A DNA stretch of 64,000 bases from Psococerastis gibbosa (lineage: Eukaryota; Arthropoda; Insecta; Psocodea; Psocidae), in the NCBI GenBank assembly GCA_963971405.1, contig OZ020490.1:1984001-2048000 (forward strand), read 5' to 3'. Shown here piece after piece: positions 41,001-53,104 of the stretch. Both the position numbers and the translations under genes were made by a program. How positions within the stretch are numbered: the stretch's first letter is position 1; every line of letters begins with the position of its first letter. Under the pieces are notes generated by a model, which saw only the letters and a list, made by a program, of their open reading frames with translations, had not been told where the DNA came from and ran no database searches.

Positions 41001-41109
41001 GAACAGTCCCCGTTGACAAGGATAAAATAACTATTTCAGTGATACTTCTTCCCACTGCACAAAAGCATATTTTTAATACATCTCCCAACGGTTGAACAGA
41101 GCTACTCTA

Positions 41110-42189
41110 AGCCTGCCATACCTCCCGGTTTACCCGGGAGGCTCCTGGGTGAATGTTGTCAGGAGGCCGTAATCTCCCGGTATTGGAAAATGGCCCGGAA
41201 AATCTCCCGGTTTTCTTTATTAAGAGACCCCTGGGCCCCCCTTGATTCCAACTACCTACTTAATTCATCGACTGTAAAGTCAGAACGTTTCTGCTATCTA
41301 AATGCGTGAACCCCCATTAATTTAAGGCTGAGTGTTCAAAATGTTTTTAAACAAGAAATTATAGTACTTTTTGGACGAAATTAATTATTTGCTCGTTCCA
41401 CAGCCACAAAGATATAAAAGGGAACAGATGAAAAAATCTTAAAAAATACGAGCTTTATGTGAAAGCTGTCTATTTCCCTTACAGATTTACAACTGTGCTA
41501 CGAAATGGGTTTAAGGCTCTCTATCCAATTTTTTTAAGGTAATAATATTTCAGTTCAGAAAATGTAAACTTTCTGCGATAACTTGAATTTTTTATGAGTT
41601 TTTTATATGTTCACTTTGTATCTGTGGAATGAGGAATAAATTATTTTCGTCAAAAAATCAGCAAAATTTCTTGTTTACAAAACATTTTGAACACTCAGCC
41701 TTAAACCCATTTTTCAAAAACATATGAGCTAGATCTGGGGAATAAGGTGCATGTTCAAACGCAGAGACCTGTCTTTCTAATTGGTCTTTCTGTTCCTGCA
41801 AAAGGTTTTTTCACTCACTTTTGCCATGTTCAGTTTCTTTATTACTGTTTACAATTTCAGCTATCATTCCCGTTCAAAGACGCGCATTGTCCATAACATC
41901 TTCCAGGTATTGTCCATAACATCTTCCAGGTCATCACTAAATCTTTTGTGCCACTTAAACACACTTGTACGCTACGTTACATTTTCGCTATAAGCCTCTT
42001 TCAAAAAATGGAAACTTTGAGTGGGTGTATTTTTCCAAAAATGTCAAACTTTAACGCTGCTCGATACTTGCATCAACCACCAAGGGAAAAGTTGAGAATT
42101 AAATAAACCTAGTTCGGTAACATGAATATGTCTTCCATAGTAAATTATTATTAACTTTACAGCTGTTAAATAGTAAAACCTCACTGTTT
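41110..42189. repeat. Repeat with hAT-like left end, no gene
   Basis: Starts near CCTGCCATACCTCCCGGTTT, which resembles hAT ends found in many animals, and carries CCCGG-rich text at 41115-41240. No right end was identified. A TTAA-flanked MITE lies inside. Confidence 0.35.
41326..41700. mobile_element. TTAA-flanked MITE (piggyBac-type target), 375 bp
   Basis: The ends GGCTGAGTGTTCAAAATGTT and complement are inverted repeats of about 35 bp with one gap. TTAA flanks both sides exactly (41322-41325 and 41701-41704). TTAA is the piggyBac target. There is no coding capacity. Confidence 0.7.
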
Positions 42190-42680
42190 CGCACCTATTT
42201 TTTTTTTTCAAAACATTTCCCCCGGGGGAGACCCCCTGTTTGGAGCAATATGAATATGCATTCCTTTGTAAGCTTTCCTGCTGTAAAACCCCACTGTTTT
42301 ACACTTACAGTTGCAAAATTCTCCACCAAGGGAGACCCCCGGGCCCCTCTATTTGGGTTAAATTTTATGAATTAGCATTATTTTGTAGGCCTTGTAAAAT
42401 CCATACTTTACTGCTGTGAAAATGCGTAAAATCCCACTATTTTGCGTTTATATTTTCAAATTTTCCCCCCGGGGGAGACCCCCGGGCCCCCCTCTGCGGG
42501 TTAAATGCAAATATCATTTTTATGAATAAGCACTCTTTTGTAGGCATTGTAAAATCCATACTTAGCTGCTGATAAAATGCGTAAAACCCCACCATTTTAC
42601 ACTTATTTTTTTAAAAATTTCCCCCGGGGGTGACCCCCGGGTCCCCCTCTCCGTGTTAAATGCAATATTATTCCTATAAT
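42190..42680. repeat. GC-box tandem array, four diverged ~105-155 bp units
   Basis: CCCCCGGGGGAGACCCCCGG-type blocks at about 42221, 42329, 42463 and 42621 are separated by conserved text TTGTAGGC..TTGTAAAATCCATACTT and ATGCGTAAAA(C/T)CCCACTATTTT. The same units, more diverged, make up the interior of the hAT-type element at 10537-11210 and a single unit near 47750-47890. Confidence 0.75.
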
Positions 42681-42889
42681 TTCTAAACCGTCGTGATGAT
42701 ATCATTGCATTTTAGTCCGCATATAAGCAAAATGTTATGAACCTGTGTTCGTACCGAAGCAAAATCCTCCAATAACTTGCCGTTTGATGTGCGTATGCTA
42801 TCATAATATGATTATATACGAGTAGCACCCTAACCTCTAAAAAATACACTAGATACAATTGAATCCTGGTTACGGGCTTGTTGACCAAT
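42681..42889. other. No gene recognised
   Basis: Short AT-rich gap between the tandem array and a LINE fragment. Confidence 0.3.
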
Positions 42890-43335
42890 AAGTACTACTA
42901 TTCCTCTCCGATAAAAGCCCTGACAGTTATGGGTATTTTCCGGGTATTTAATTGGCACACCTCATATACTGTATGACCCAAACGTAAACCTCCAGGTTTT
43001 TTGAAAAATAAATCTAGCAGGCTGAAGCTACTCCCTTTAAGTTCGGTCACAATTTTGTAGACATCCTTTTCTGTAGGCAAAGTAAACTCGGTTAGATGCC
43101 TTCCTAGACATTCTCCAGTCTAAATCGGGGCAACCCTTGGTATATAGAGAGCTCATAAATGCTAGACAATAAACTTGTTTAGTTCATTAGCCATATCAGT
43201 CTCTTGATTGAATACACCATTCTCACATCGGATATTAGTTAGTGTCGCAACATTCTTATTTAGAGTTTCTGATTTTAAAGTATTATAAATTCTTCTTCCA
43301 GCACCCCACATACCAACCCACCAGTTACGTTTAAC
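42890..43335 (-). pseudogene. LINE linker fragment, minus strand
   Basis: The minus strand reads IYNTLKSETLNKNVATL, MANELNKFIV and LPTEKDVYKIVTELKG with stops between. This is the region between endonuclease and reverse transcriptase in CR1/Jockey-like LINEs. It meets LINE-5 head to head at about 43338. Confidence 0.55.
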
Positions 43336-43339
43336 AGGA

Positions 43340-45175
43340 TCTTAAATGCAATTAACAGTACAATAGACCATTGTTTCCGAGCTGTAAATAAACCAGGGCC
43401 GCCAAAGCATAGGCAACGCCGAAAATCGTGGTATAATGACGAATTAAGACGACATAGAATCCGGGTGTTTTTATTAAATGACCTATATAAAAATGCAGTT
43501 GACAATGAACAGAGAAACCGCTGCTATCTTGACTATGTAAGATGTAAGAAGTGTTATCGAACAAAGGTATGTACCGCAAAGAAAGCGTTTAACACTATAA
43601 CACTAATCTCATTGTTAATGCTGCAAACCCTAGTAAAGTAGCTTGGCAAATTGTTAACAAAATGAGGAAACAATCATCTAAAACTTCCTCGCAAAACAGT
43701 CCCGATGATTTTAATAACTTTTTTGTTGATTCGGTGGTGCAAATGGTAGACCTAATGCCAGTATCCGGAAGGAATCCTGTTGATAGGGTGCCGAGAGCAG
43801 CAGAACAGGTTCCATAACTAGAGGATGGTCACGCCCATAGAAATAACCAAGATAGTTAAAATGGCTTTAAAAACTCTAATAGCCCGGATGTGTATGCTCT
43901 GTCCCCCAAATTGCTTAAGTCAGTGATAGACATATTAGCAGAGCCAATCTGCATTGTTATAAACGCCTGCCTTCAAGCTGGAATATTCCCAGACGAACTA
44001 AAAATGGCTAGAACCATTCCTGTATTTAAGAAGGGTGGCCGCTCTGCTCTCTCAAACTACAGGCCAATTTCAATCATTCCAACATTAACTAAAGTATTTG
44101 AGACTGTCATGAACTGCCAATTAATGGAGTACTTATTCGAGAGGAATGGCCAATTTAACCCAAACCAGCAAGGGGTTAGGAAAGGTAGATCTACAACCAG
44201 CGCACTTCTTACTTTGGCTAAGGAGATACTGGAGACATTTGAAAATGGCCAGTCTCTATCACTCACCCTCAGTGATCTCAGCAAAGCTTTCGATTGTGTT
44301 AACCATGCGGTGTAGCTTGAGAAGGTAAAGAAATATGGAATAGATGGGGTGGTTCGTCAGACCTTCATCTCCTACCTCTCAAACAGGCGGCAATGTGTGT
44401 CTTTCCAGGGAGCAATGTCTAAGTGGGTACGGTGTCCGCCAGGGATCTGTATTAGGTACTTTACTGTTCCTTATAATGGTGAATGATTTAGGCCTGTAGA
44501 CCCTGTTATTTGCTGATGATGCAACTATATACTGTAGCGCTCCTCCCACACCGAGGCTATGCTAGCGGCGGCCACCCAGTGGTTCGAGGACAACAAGCTT
44601 TTACTTAACGAAGGAAGGACGCAAAAGATCACCTGTTCTCTCCAGACTGGAACCCCGAACACGGAGAGGGATTGTGCTAAGCTGTTGGGTTTCACGGTGG
44701 ACTCAAAGTTAAATTGGACTGCCCACTCTGAGCAGCTTTGTAAAAAACTCTCAAAAGTAATATTTCTATTAAGAAAATTAAAGAACTTGGTCACTAAACA
44801 ATATTTGCTAATAACGACACATGCTCTTTTCCACAGCCACATTAACTACGGCATACTCATATGGGGTCACTCTGCAGGGGTGGCCGATGTTCTTTTGTTG
44901 CAGAAAAGGCTGTCAGGATTGTGGCGTCCAGTGGGTGGAGAGACCACTGCCGACCTCTGTTCACATCTATGGGCGTTCCAACGGCGTACAGCCAGTATAT
45001 TCTTTCCTGCTTACTGCACATTAAAGCCAACTTTGAACTGTTCCCCAAAAGAAATGCTGTCCATGAAGAAATGTTGTTTGGATTTGCCCAGATGCAGGCT
45101 GAGTGGGTCCGTCGCATCATTCCCAAACTCGGCAATTAGGTATTACAATGCCCTGGCCATCAGAATTACTTAGGC
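43340..45175 (+). pseudogene. LINE-5, decayed CR1/Jockey-like copy
   Basis: Begins in the pre-reverse-transcriptase linker (HRQRRKSWYNDELRRHRIR near 43400). It continues with RTIPVFKKGGRSALSNYRPI and LTLSDLSKAFDCVNHAV (43890-44315), then after frame changes WFEDNKLLLNEGRTQKI and LLLQKR (44559-45173). Frameshifts and stops break it in several places; the ADD box region near 44510 reads LLFADDA in another frame. It ends at the next foldback element. Confidence 0.8.
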
Positions 45176-45377
45176 TTAGACCGACGTCGTTTTTCATTGT
45201 GCATGACGTGGTAGCAGACATCATTAATAAGTCTCTGCCATATTTTAAGGAGACTATAATGTAGATACTTAACTTATCTATTATAAATGAAGTTATAATA
45301 TGGTAGACTTATTAATGATGTCTGCTACTATGTCATGCACATGCACAATGAAAAACGACGTCGGTGGAATAGCCACC
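45172..45377. mobile_element. Foldback MITE, sibling of 37546-37720
   Basis: ACCGACGTCGTTTTTCATTG at the left and its complement plus GGTGGAATAGCCACC at the right. It includes the same AGTCTCTGCCATATTTTAAG centre, with an extra ~50 bp. The left tip is altered, and the right is followed by TTA, which is shared with the next element. Confidence 0.75.
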
Positions 45378-45380
45378 TTA

Positions 45381-45765
45381 AGCGCCGATTCCACCGACCG
45401 GCTAGGGCGAAATACAAATACGGTGACGTGGTAACAGACAGTGAAGACTTAAGCGGGATTTCCACAGACCTCGCATTGCAGAATGCAAATGACATTGACG
45501 GAAATGTTTGTTTTTATTTTTATAGAAATCTATTAAAATGTTTGTAATTAACATATCCCACGACGCCATTTTTTAATTTTAGTTTGTTTGTGATTTTACT
45601 CTTTGATCATTGATCAATTTTAACTAAGGCATAGAGTAAACCAAACATTTCCGTCATTTGCATTCTGCAATGCGAAATCGGTGGAAACCCAGCCTAAGTC
45701 TTGAATGTCTGTTACGACGTCAGCGTATTTGTATTTAGCCCTAGCCGGTCGGTGGAATCGGCGCC
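45381..45765. mobile_element. Foldback MITE flanked by TTA, 385 bp
   Basis: AGCGCCGATTCCACCGACCG at the left and CGGTCGGTGGAATCGGCGCC at the right. TTA lies on both sides (45378-45380 and 45766-45768). Inner arms contain TCGCATTGCAGAATGCAAAT and ATTGACGGAAATG. It is the same family as the outer element at 46368-54920 and sits directly beside 45172-45377. Confidence 0.8.
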
Positions 45766-45768
45766 TTA

Positions 45769-46364
45769 TAAGGATTAAAGGATTTTTCAGGATTCAAGGC
45801 CGCGGTTTCAAGGAAAATGAAAGAATGTCAACTGTACAGCTTGGGCGAGTTCAGGGAACTAAGCTGCGATTTATAAACATTAAGAATTTTTTCCCCTAAT
45901 TTTGATATATAGTATGTTGCAATCATCAATACCGATCGGCTATAGTTAGTGAACTTGATACAGATTACGCAAAAAATAACGGTCACTCAGGAGTTCAAGC
46001 TGAGGGAGTTTATCAACTGTGGCGAATTGGGGTTAGTTAAGGCCACATACTATGTTACTATGTACCAAAACTAGGAGACAAAATTCTTCTAGCCATTCAA
46101 CCTTTCTTCATTGTTCTGCGTTTCATAATTCATGAGAAATTGAAGTTTGAACAGAAAATGCCCTTGGCCCTAAGTAGCGCTTGCGCTAAATGCTAATGTT
46201 CAGTTCTTCTGTAACTGTTGTACACACATTTCACTTTATCACATGTAACATGTTTTCCATCAATCTTGTCTTCAATTTAGCTCGAAATATAGAAATAACT
46301 TACCAACTTCTTCCTTTATCAAAACATTCATTTTTTGACTGTCTAAAGTCTGAGTAGCCAACAA
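45769..46364. other. No gene recognised
   Basis: AT-rich, no domain seen. Confidence 0.35.
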
Positions 46365-46399
46365 TAAGGTGCCCATTCCATTGACCGGCTAGCAGGGCT

Positions 46400-48345
46400 T
46401 AGTGATGGGCGAGTTTGAAACGTTTCAATACAGTGTGTCAAACATCTAACTGTGTCAGAGAGTGTTGAAACACCTTTTCAGATCTCATGAAACTGAAACA
46501 GTGCCAAGTCGGTACTCGGTCCTGGCCCAGCGCTGCACTGAGCCACTGACGCAGTGACGCACTGCCTTACTTGAATCTTTATGTGAGTTTTGAGATAGTG
46601 ACACACGACACACTCGAAGATTCTATTATGTTTTATTTTTAAAAGATTTATGTCAGGCTTTAAAAGTATTGTTTGACTAACTCAATTTAGTTTAAAGCTG
46701 TGATTGCATATAATAACGTTAAAAGACGTATTGGGGCCTTTACATTTAGTGGTTTGAGTAAATCAACTTTGAATTTAAAATCTCTGAAACAGTGTTGAGA
46801 CAATGAGTTGACACACTCGAAGATAGCCGACAGGACCCGAAGTATACGATACTATTATGTTTTATTTTAAAAGATTCATGTCAGGCTTTAAAAGTAATGT
46901 TTGACTAACTCAATTTAGTTTAAAGCTGTGATTGCATATAATAACGTTAAAAGACGTATTGGGGCCTTTACATTTAGTGGTTCGAGTAAATCAATTTTGA
47001 ATTTAAAATTGTAAATCTCTGAAACAGTGTTGAGATAGTATCACTGCAACTTTAAAAATATGCAAGCGTGTAATATTAGGCCAATTCGACACAACTTTGA
47101 CTGTACTATGAACAGCAGTACGATAACAATCGAATGAAGAAAGTAACATCAACTAGGATTTTATCAAAATAGTCGTTAGAGGTGTAGAGAACTACATAAA
47201 TTCGTGGGGTGTATGACAATTAGCTTAGCGGGAAAAATTACTGTGTGTAGGATTCTAGCCTCTGTACGTTTCATTTTAATTGGTATATTGTTAGCTACAG
47301 TACATCTTGTACAACTGTATTAAAGTAGCTATACACTGTAGTTCAAATTGGCAACTCATAATGGCTCATTTGCAGCATACTGAACCTATGCTGCATACAT
47401 AAAGACATAGCTCTGTATTGCAACATGCGTAAATGAAACGCATCCTTTGAAGTTAGTAGGCTTAGTAGATCTATTAGCTGTAAACAATTTTACAGCAGAT
47501 CTTGGAGTACGGTACCCAATTTCCAAAGGAGAGATGTAGGCCTATTTAGTTTTTAGAAATACAGTTCGCGTGTACTGAAAGTGTATAAAACGCAATATAA
47601 TATAGGTACATACTGTGTATTGTGAGGTAGGCTATTATCAAGTAGGTATGTAGTTATTAAGGATGTAGCAAATTATTAAAAATTTGAGAATTCAATAAAT
47701 CACGCATGCCTTCCCCTGTAAATTATAAACGTTTCTGCTATTAAAATCGTAAACCCTCCTATTTTTGATCTAAACTTTTCGCCCCGGGAGTCCCCTGGGC
47801 AATATGAATAGGTAGGTAAGCATTCCATAGTGAAATCTATACTTTACTGCAGTTAAACGTAAAACCCCACTATTTTCCACTAATATTTTCAAAAATATGC
47901 AGCAAGTGCATTTTTTCATTCATCATGTCATTTCGAATTTGAAAGTAAAACTATGGGATCTTCCAAAAGTTATGTTTACCCACATCCCTACAGTATGAAT
48001 TTATATATTGAATGATAAGCAATAGATCTAGCCTCAACTGCAATGTTTAACTAATAGAAATAGAAGACAACAAAAATTGAAAAATAACAGACAAACAAAA
48101 AATATATTGAAAGTGAAACTATTGTTATGTCTAATGTGCGCACCAGTCTCCCTGAGAGTTGAGACGACCCTTACCCATCTCCCAAGAACAAAGAGCGCGT
48201 GGTAGGGGTTTCAAGGCGCAGTACTAGCACCCTGCATCATTGTATCAACAAATGACACTGTTTCATGTAGCTGTGTTGAAACATCGAGGTGTGTGTGTCA
48301 TAGTGTATCAATGCAGCTGGGTGTTTCAGATTTGCCATCACTAGC
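46400..48345. mobile_element. hAT-type element C, nested in the tip of B
   Basis: Starts TAGTGATGGGCGAGTTTGAA and ends TTTCAGATTTGCCATCACTA plus GC. The exact 8 bp GCAGGGCT lies on both sides (46392-46399 and 48346-48353). It is 1.95 kb with no transposase frame. It contains a ~200 bp tandem duplication and one GC-box unit. Confidence 0.75.
46610..47040. repeat. ~200 bp direct tandem duplication in element C
   Basis: Text from ACACTCGAAGAT through ATTCTATTATGTTTTA, TGTCAGGCTTTAAAAGTA, AAAGACGTATTGGGGCC and TCTCTGAAACAGTGTTGAGA occurs twice with few changes; the second copy carries a ~30 bp extra stretch near its start. Confidence 0.8.
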
Positions 48346-48684
48346 GCAGGGCTGCCGTTCGGAAAATTAAAATTATACGCAATGGAACTAATGGAAGGTG
48401 CCCATTCCACATACGCACAACGTCAATGAAAATTATGAAATTGAAGGGCATTTCAATTTTACTCTATGCCATTGTTAAAATTGATCAATGATCAATTGAT
48501 GATAGAGTAAAATCACAAACAATGAAACAAACAATCTAAAATTAAAAAATGGCGTCATGTGATATGACAAGTACAACTATTTTAATTGATTTCTCTAAAA
48601 AAAAAGCATTTCTGTATAAAAATTATAATAAGGATTAAATAATAAGGCGACGAAGAAAACAAATACAATTTCAAGAAACAAATT

Positions 48685-48871
48685 TGTGGTGTCTGTGGTT
48701 TTCTAGAACCACGTATTCCGGAAAACCATTAGTTGGAGTTGTATGGTCGTAAACAAAAAGATAAAGATGGATGAACGATTTACCGAATTATTAATTTATT
48801 ACTATATTATTTAATCCTGTACAATAATTAATGGATATAACAGAATAATATAATGGGTAAACTACAGAACA
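48685..48871 (+). repeat. gypsy 5' LTR
   Basis: 187 bp, TGTGGTGTCTGTGG to ACTACAGAACA. It matches 53271-53451 except for one 6 bp length difference near its end. Confidence 0.9.
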
Positions 48872-48970
48872 GTGGCGCAGTCGGTAATTAGCCTACTATA
48901 TTTACTATTTTGCGATTGTTTTTGCTTATTGCTTACTTACTAGTGCACGTGGTACTTTTACTTTGCCACA

Positions 48971-51900
48971 ATGACAGATCTAAAAGACGTTTTGCAAGCC
49001 AATTTGAATATGCAGAAGACGATGTCGGATATTTTGAAGGCTTTAACTAGACCCCAAGGGCAAGGTTCACCTGCTCAACCTGCTACAGGTGGGGGAAAGA
49101 GTTTTCCAAAACTTGATAAATTTATTGCAAGTGACGACATTGCGTTACACATTGAAAAATGTAGTGCAGCTTTTAAACTTTACAGCATTACTGATGATAG
49201 CACGATGCTGCAATTGTTTATGCATAGTTTGCCTACTGATTTATATGGACTTACTAAGGATTTGCTACATCCGAAAACGCTTGCAAACTCACAGTATGAT
49301 GATGTGACTAAACTTTTGCAAGGTCATTTGCGACCAACACCTTTAGTCATACCTTCTCGGCATACACTATATAAACGCCGACAGCAAGAGGGAGAATCAT
49401 TGGCAGCTTATTCGGCATCTTTACGCCACTTAGCTGTTCCTTGCAAGTATGCTTCCAGCGTGTTATCAGAGGTCCTCAGGGATGTTTTTGTGGCAGGTTT
49501 ACGAGATCGTCACATTTTAGATCGTGTTCTTGAGGAAGATAACGCTGATTTCGATAAGATTTATGCTCTGGCGGTGTCTCTTGAATCTGCGTCGTCAGGG
49601 ACACGGGAATTGCTAGTGCAACCTTCTAGTTCCGTTAATAAAATAAAAAACAAGTCTTTTCAGAAGAATAAAGTTACTCAGGGCAAGAAGGAATCTACTT
49701 CAAAGCAGTCTACCTCTACTACGAAGGGGAAACAGATTGTGTGCTACAGGTGCGGTATGGTTGACTCGCACAAGGCTCCTGATTGCAAGAAAAAGAACTT
49801 AAAATGTACAAATTGCGGACGCGGCTCTCATGTGGCAGCCGTCTGCCTTTCAAAGAAAACGGTTCACGCGGTGGAAGATTCATTACCCATTTATACATTG
49901 TATTCCGTGACATCCGTGAGTAATGACTTTTATAAACCTTACATGGTTCCACTGCAAGTAGGGAATAAAACAGTATCGTTAGAATTGGATACTGGAAGTG
50001 CTCATACTATTTTAAATGAACATTTATACAAAGACTTACAGTTGAATGCTCCGTTGCAACCTACAAAGACTCAGTTCCGGGGTTATGGTGGTACGATAAT
50101 CACACCTAAAGGAGTTGTTACAGTGCCTGTGACTTATAAAGCCTCGACGGCTAACTTGCGACTTTTTGTAGTGCCAGGTAACCTGCCTCCACTCATGGGA
50201 CGTGAGTGGTGTCAAAGTCTGCAAATTTCACCTGTTTTTCATGCAACCGCTACAATTACGCCGTCTGCCGAAGCGAAGCTACAGAAATTGTTAGCGGAGA
50301 ACAAGGAAATTTTTAGCAGTGGCACAGGTATCGCAAAGAATTTTTGTGCTGAATTACAGTTAAAAACTGGCGCTAGTCCTAAGTACTTAAAGGCGCGACC
50401 AGTACCATTTGCTTTGAAGCCAAAAATTTCGGCCGAGATTGACCGTTTAGTTGCAGAAGGAATTTTACGCCCTGTCGAAAGGTCGGACTTTGCGACTCCA
50501 GTGGTTCCTGTACTTAAGGGAGACGGGTCCATACGTCTTTGTGCTGACTACAGCGTTACATGCAATCAGCTCATTGAGGTTCCTCAACATCCAATGCCAG
50601 ATATTGAAGATTTGATGTCTACTTTGGGGCATGGTAAATATTTTGCCAAACTGGACTGTCGTACTGCTTACTTGTCGCTACCTGTTACACCAGACACCGG
50701 TAAGATTCTAACCTTAAATACACACAAGGGACTTTATCAACCGACACGTCTGATGTTTGGGGTCAATGCGGCGCCAGCCATTTGGCAACGTTATATTGAA
50801 GGTGTTCTACGAGACATCGAAGGAATTTACGTATTTTATGACGATATGTTGGTTCAAGGAGATACAGCTGAACAGCTACTTAGTCGCCTTGCATTAGTGT
50901 TTTCTAGATTGAAAGAAAATGGACAGCGACTAAATTACAGTAAATGTGAATTCCTGAAATCTTCCGTCCAATACCTGGGTTACAAAATGTCAAAGGACGG
51001 CCTGCATAAGACTGATGAAAAAATACAGGCTATACTTAATGCTCCAAAACCTCAAAATGCCAAAGAGGTAAAATCATTCATGGGAATGGTAACTTTTTAT
51101 GCACGTTTTATACCAAATTTAGCTACGATAGCCAAGCCTTTATACGAGTTAACAAAGCACGATACAAAATTCACATGGACTAAACAGTGCGACCAAAGCT
51201 TGAAAGCTTTACAAAAGGAGATAGTTTCAGAGAAGGTTCTTGTGCACTACAGGCCGGACCTTCCAGTAATTTTGTCTGTGGATGCTAGCCCGGTCGGAAT
51301 TGGGGCGGTGATCGCTCATCGTTTCAGTGATGGCTCAGAGAGGCCTATAGCGTTTGCTTCTCGCATACTTTCACCCAGCGAACGCAACTACGCCCAACTC
51401 TGTAAGGAAGCACTGGCGATTAAATGGGGCGTTTCCAAGTTTTACCGTTACCTGTTGGGACGTCGATTCTGTCTAGTTTCAGATCACAAGCCTTTGTGTC
51501 ATATTTTTGGGCCTAAGGCGAAGTTACCAGTTATTACTGCTACACGACTTCTACACTACGCGCTGTACTTGCAACAATTTCAGTTCGACGTGAAATACAG
51601 AAAGAGTGATGATAACGGCAATGCAGATATGCTTTCACGCCTACCTGTTACATCGGAGACCTTGTTTGACCTGGATGATGTTGAAGAATTCCAAACCCAT
51701 CATTTACAGGTTGTGCCAATCAAGCCTGTGGATCTGGCGAAGGCCACCAGAGAAGATCCAGACTTGATGCCTATTCTTGAAAAACTACGTGCTGGTGAGT
51801 CATTTCACGATGGCAAATATTCATTGCATGCAGGATGCATATTGCTAGGCATTCGTGCGGTTATACCAGCAAAATTACAACGCACAATACTCCATGAACT

Positions 51901-53104
51901 GCATTTGGGTCATATGGGAGTAGTTAAAATGAAAGCGTTAGCACGTTCATACGTGTATTGGAAAAATATTGACCAAGACATAGAGAATTTGTGTCGCAAT
52001 TGTGTCAACTGCGCTGAATACAAAACGCAGCAAAAAACCCCCAAGGTGCACTACTGGGAGTACCCCGCAAAACCGTGGGAGAGAATACATATAGATTTTG
52101 CTTCGTATGCAGGCAAAATTTTTTTAATAGTGGTTGATTCTTATTCTAAATGGCCTGAGATTTTTCCGATGTCTTCAATGACAGCTAATACTACTACTAC
52201 TGTTTTAAGAACATTGTTTGCTCGATATGGTCACCCGATTTGCTTAGTTTCGGACAATCAGTCGACGTTTGTGGGAACGGAGTTCCAAGCATTTTTACGT
52301 AAACTTGGTATTCGGCATCTTACGTCGCCCCCACACTATCCAGCAAGCAATGGACAGGCTGAACGTTATGTTGGAAGTATGAAACAAGCTTTACGCTGTC
52401 TCCAGAATCAGAACAATTTATACGACAACTTACAAGAATTTTTATTTGCATATCGCAGAGCTCCTCACGTGCTTACAGGGCACAGTCCTGCAAGTTTATT
52501 TTTGGGGCGAGAGATATCGTCACCTCTTACTATCTTACGCCCGAATATTGGTCGGGCCATCTCAGAGCAGAGAGACACCCTTTTCCAAGATCCTGTTTTC
52601 CAGCCTGGAGAAAAAGTGGCGGTACGTAACTACACTACGCCGTTACGGCGTTGGGTCTTTGGGACCATCATCAGCAAGGATGGGGCATTACAATACACGG
52701 TGCAGGTGGGAAACGAGCTGTGGCGTCGACACGGAGGTCAAATACGTCCGGTGGGACAGGACATCCCTCTCCGTGAAGAAAGAGCATACAAGCAGCCTAT
52801 CGCGAATCCTGGTCCTACTCCAATTCAAGCACCGCCCACTCCTCAGCGAGATTCAAGTATTATGGATACTACTTCGGGCGAGCAGCTGACTACAGTAATT
52901 CAAGCACCGCTCACTCCTCAGAGAGATTCCATTATTATAAGCTCTACTTCTGGCGAGCAGCAGAGTACATCTAGGCAATCGCTCACTCCAAGGCGAACTT
53001 CGATGGCTAATATGCAGATGGAGGCACCTTCGCCTGCTGCAGAAACAGTGGCGGCTCGTCGTCCTGTCAGAAATCGCCGAGCTCCACAGCGCTTGAATAT
53101 ATGA
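48971..53104 (+). CDS. gypsy gag-pol polyprotein
   Basis: A single frame of 1377 residues from an ATG about 100 bp after the left LTR. Parts in order: gag (about 1-250), two zinc knuckles (CYRCGMVDSHKAPDCKK and CTNCGRGSHVAAVC), protease (LDTGSAHT near 340), reverse transcriptase (LCADYSVTCN, then the FYDDMLVQG box near 620), RNase H (LSVDASPVGIGAV near 770), integrase zinc domain (HLGHMG to CRNCVNC near 980-1015) and catalytic core (DFASYAGK, DNQSTF, PASNGQAERY). A glutamine- and serine-rich tail follows. Reverse transcriptase before integrase defines Ty3/gypsy. There is no envelope frame. Looks whole. Confidence 0.95.
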   Translation: MTDLKDVLQANLNMQKTMSDILKALTRPQGQGSPAQPATGGGKSFPKLDKFIASDDIALHIEKCSAAFKLYSITDDSTMLQLFMHSLPTDLYGLTKDLLHPKTLANSQYDDVTKLLQGHLRPTPLVIPSRHTLYKRRQQEGESLAAYSASLRHLAVPCKYASSVLSEVLRDVFVAGLRDRHILDRVLEEDNADFDKIYALAVSLESASSGTRELLVQPSSSVNKIKNKSFQKNKVTQGKKESTSKQSTSTTKGKQIVCYRCGMVDSHKAPDCKKKNLKCTNCGRGSHVAAVCLSKKTVHAVEDSLPIYTLYSVTSVSNDFYKPYMVPLQVGNKTVSLELDTGSAHTILNEHLYKDLQLNAPLQPTKTQFRGYGGTIITPKGVVTVPVTYKASTANLRLFVVPGNLPPLMGREWCQSLQISPVFHATATITPSAEAKLQKLLAENKEIFSSGTGIAKNFCAELQLKTGASPKYLKARPVPFALKPKISAEIDRLVAEGILRPVERSDFATPVVPVLKGDGSIRLCADYSVTCNQLIEVPQHPMPDIEDLMSTLGHGKYFAKLDCRTAYLSLPVTPDTGKILTLNTHKGLYQPTRLMFGVNAAPAIWQRYIEGVLRDIEGIYVFYDDMLVQGDTAEQLLSRLALVFSRLKENGQRLNYSKCEFLKSSVQYLGYKMSKDGLHKTDEKIQAILNAPKPQNAKEVKSFMGMVTFYARFIPNLATIAKPLYELTKHDTKFTWTKQCDQSLKALQKEIVSEKVLVHYRPDLPVILSVDASPVGIGAVIAHRFSDGSERPIAFASRILSPSERNYAQLCKEALAIKWGVSKFYRYLLGRRFCLVSDHKPLCHIFGPKAKLPVITATRLLHYALYLQQFQFDVKYRKSDDNGNADMLSRLPVTSETLFDLDDVEEFQTHHLQVVPIKPVDLAKATREDPDLMPILEKLRAGESFHDGKYSLHAGCILLGIRAVIPAKLQRTILHELHLGHMGVVKMKALARSYVYWKNIDQDIENLCRNCVNCAEYKTQQKTPKVHYWEYPAKPWERIHIDFASYAGKIFLIVVDSYSKWPEIFPMSSMTANTTTTVLRTLFARYGHPICLVSDNQSTFVGTEFQAFLRKLGIRHLTSPPHYPASNGQAERYVGSMKQALRCLQNQNNLYDNLQEFLFAYRRAPHVLTGHSPASLFLGREISSPLTILRPNIGRAISEQRDTLFQDPVFQPGEKVAVRNYTTPLRRWVFGTIISKDGALQYTVQVGNELWRRHGGQIRPVGQDIPLREERAYKQPIANPGPTPIQAPPTPQRDSSIMDTTSGEQLTTVIQAPLTPQRDSIIISSTSGEQQSTSRQSLTPRRTSMANMQMEAPSPAAETVAARRPVRNRRAPQRLNI

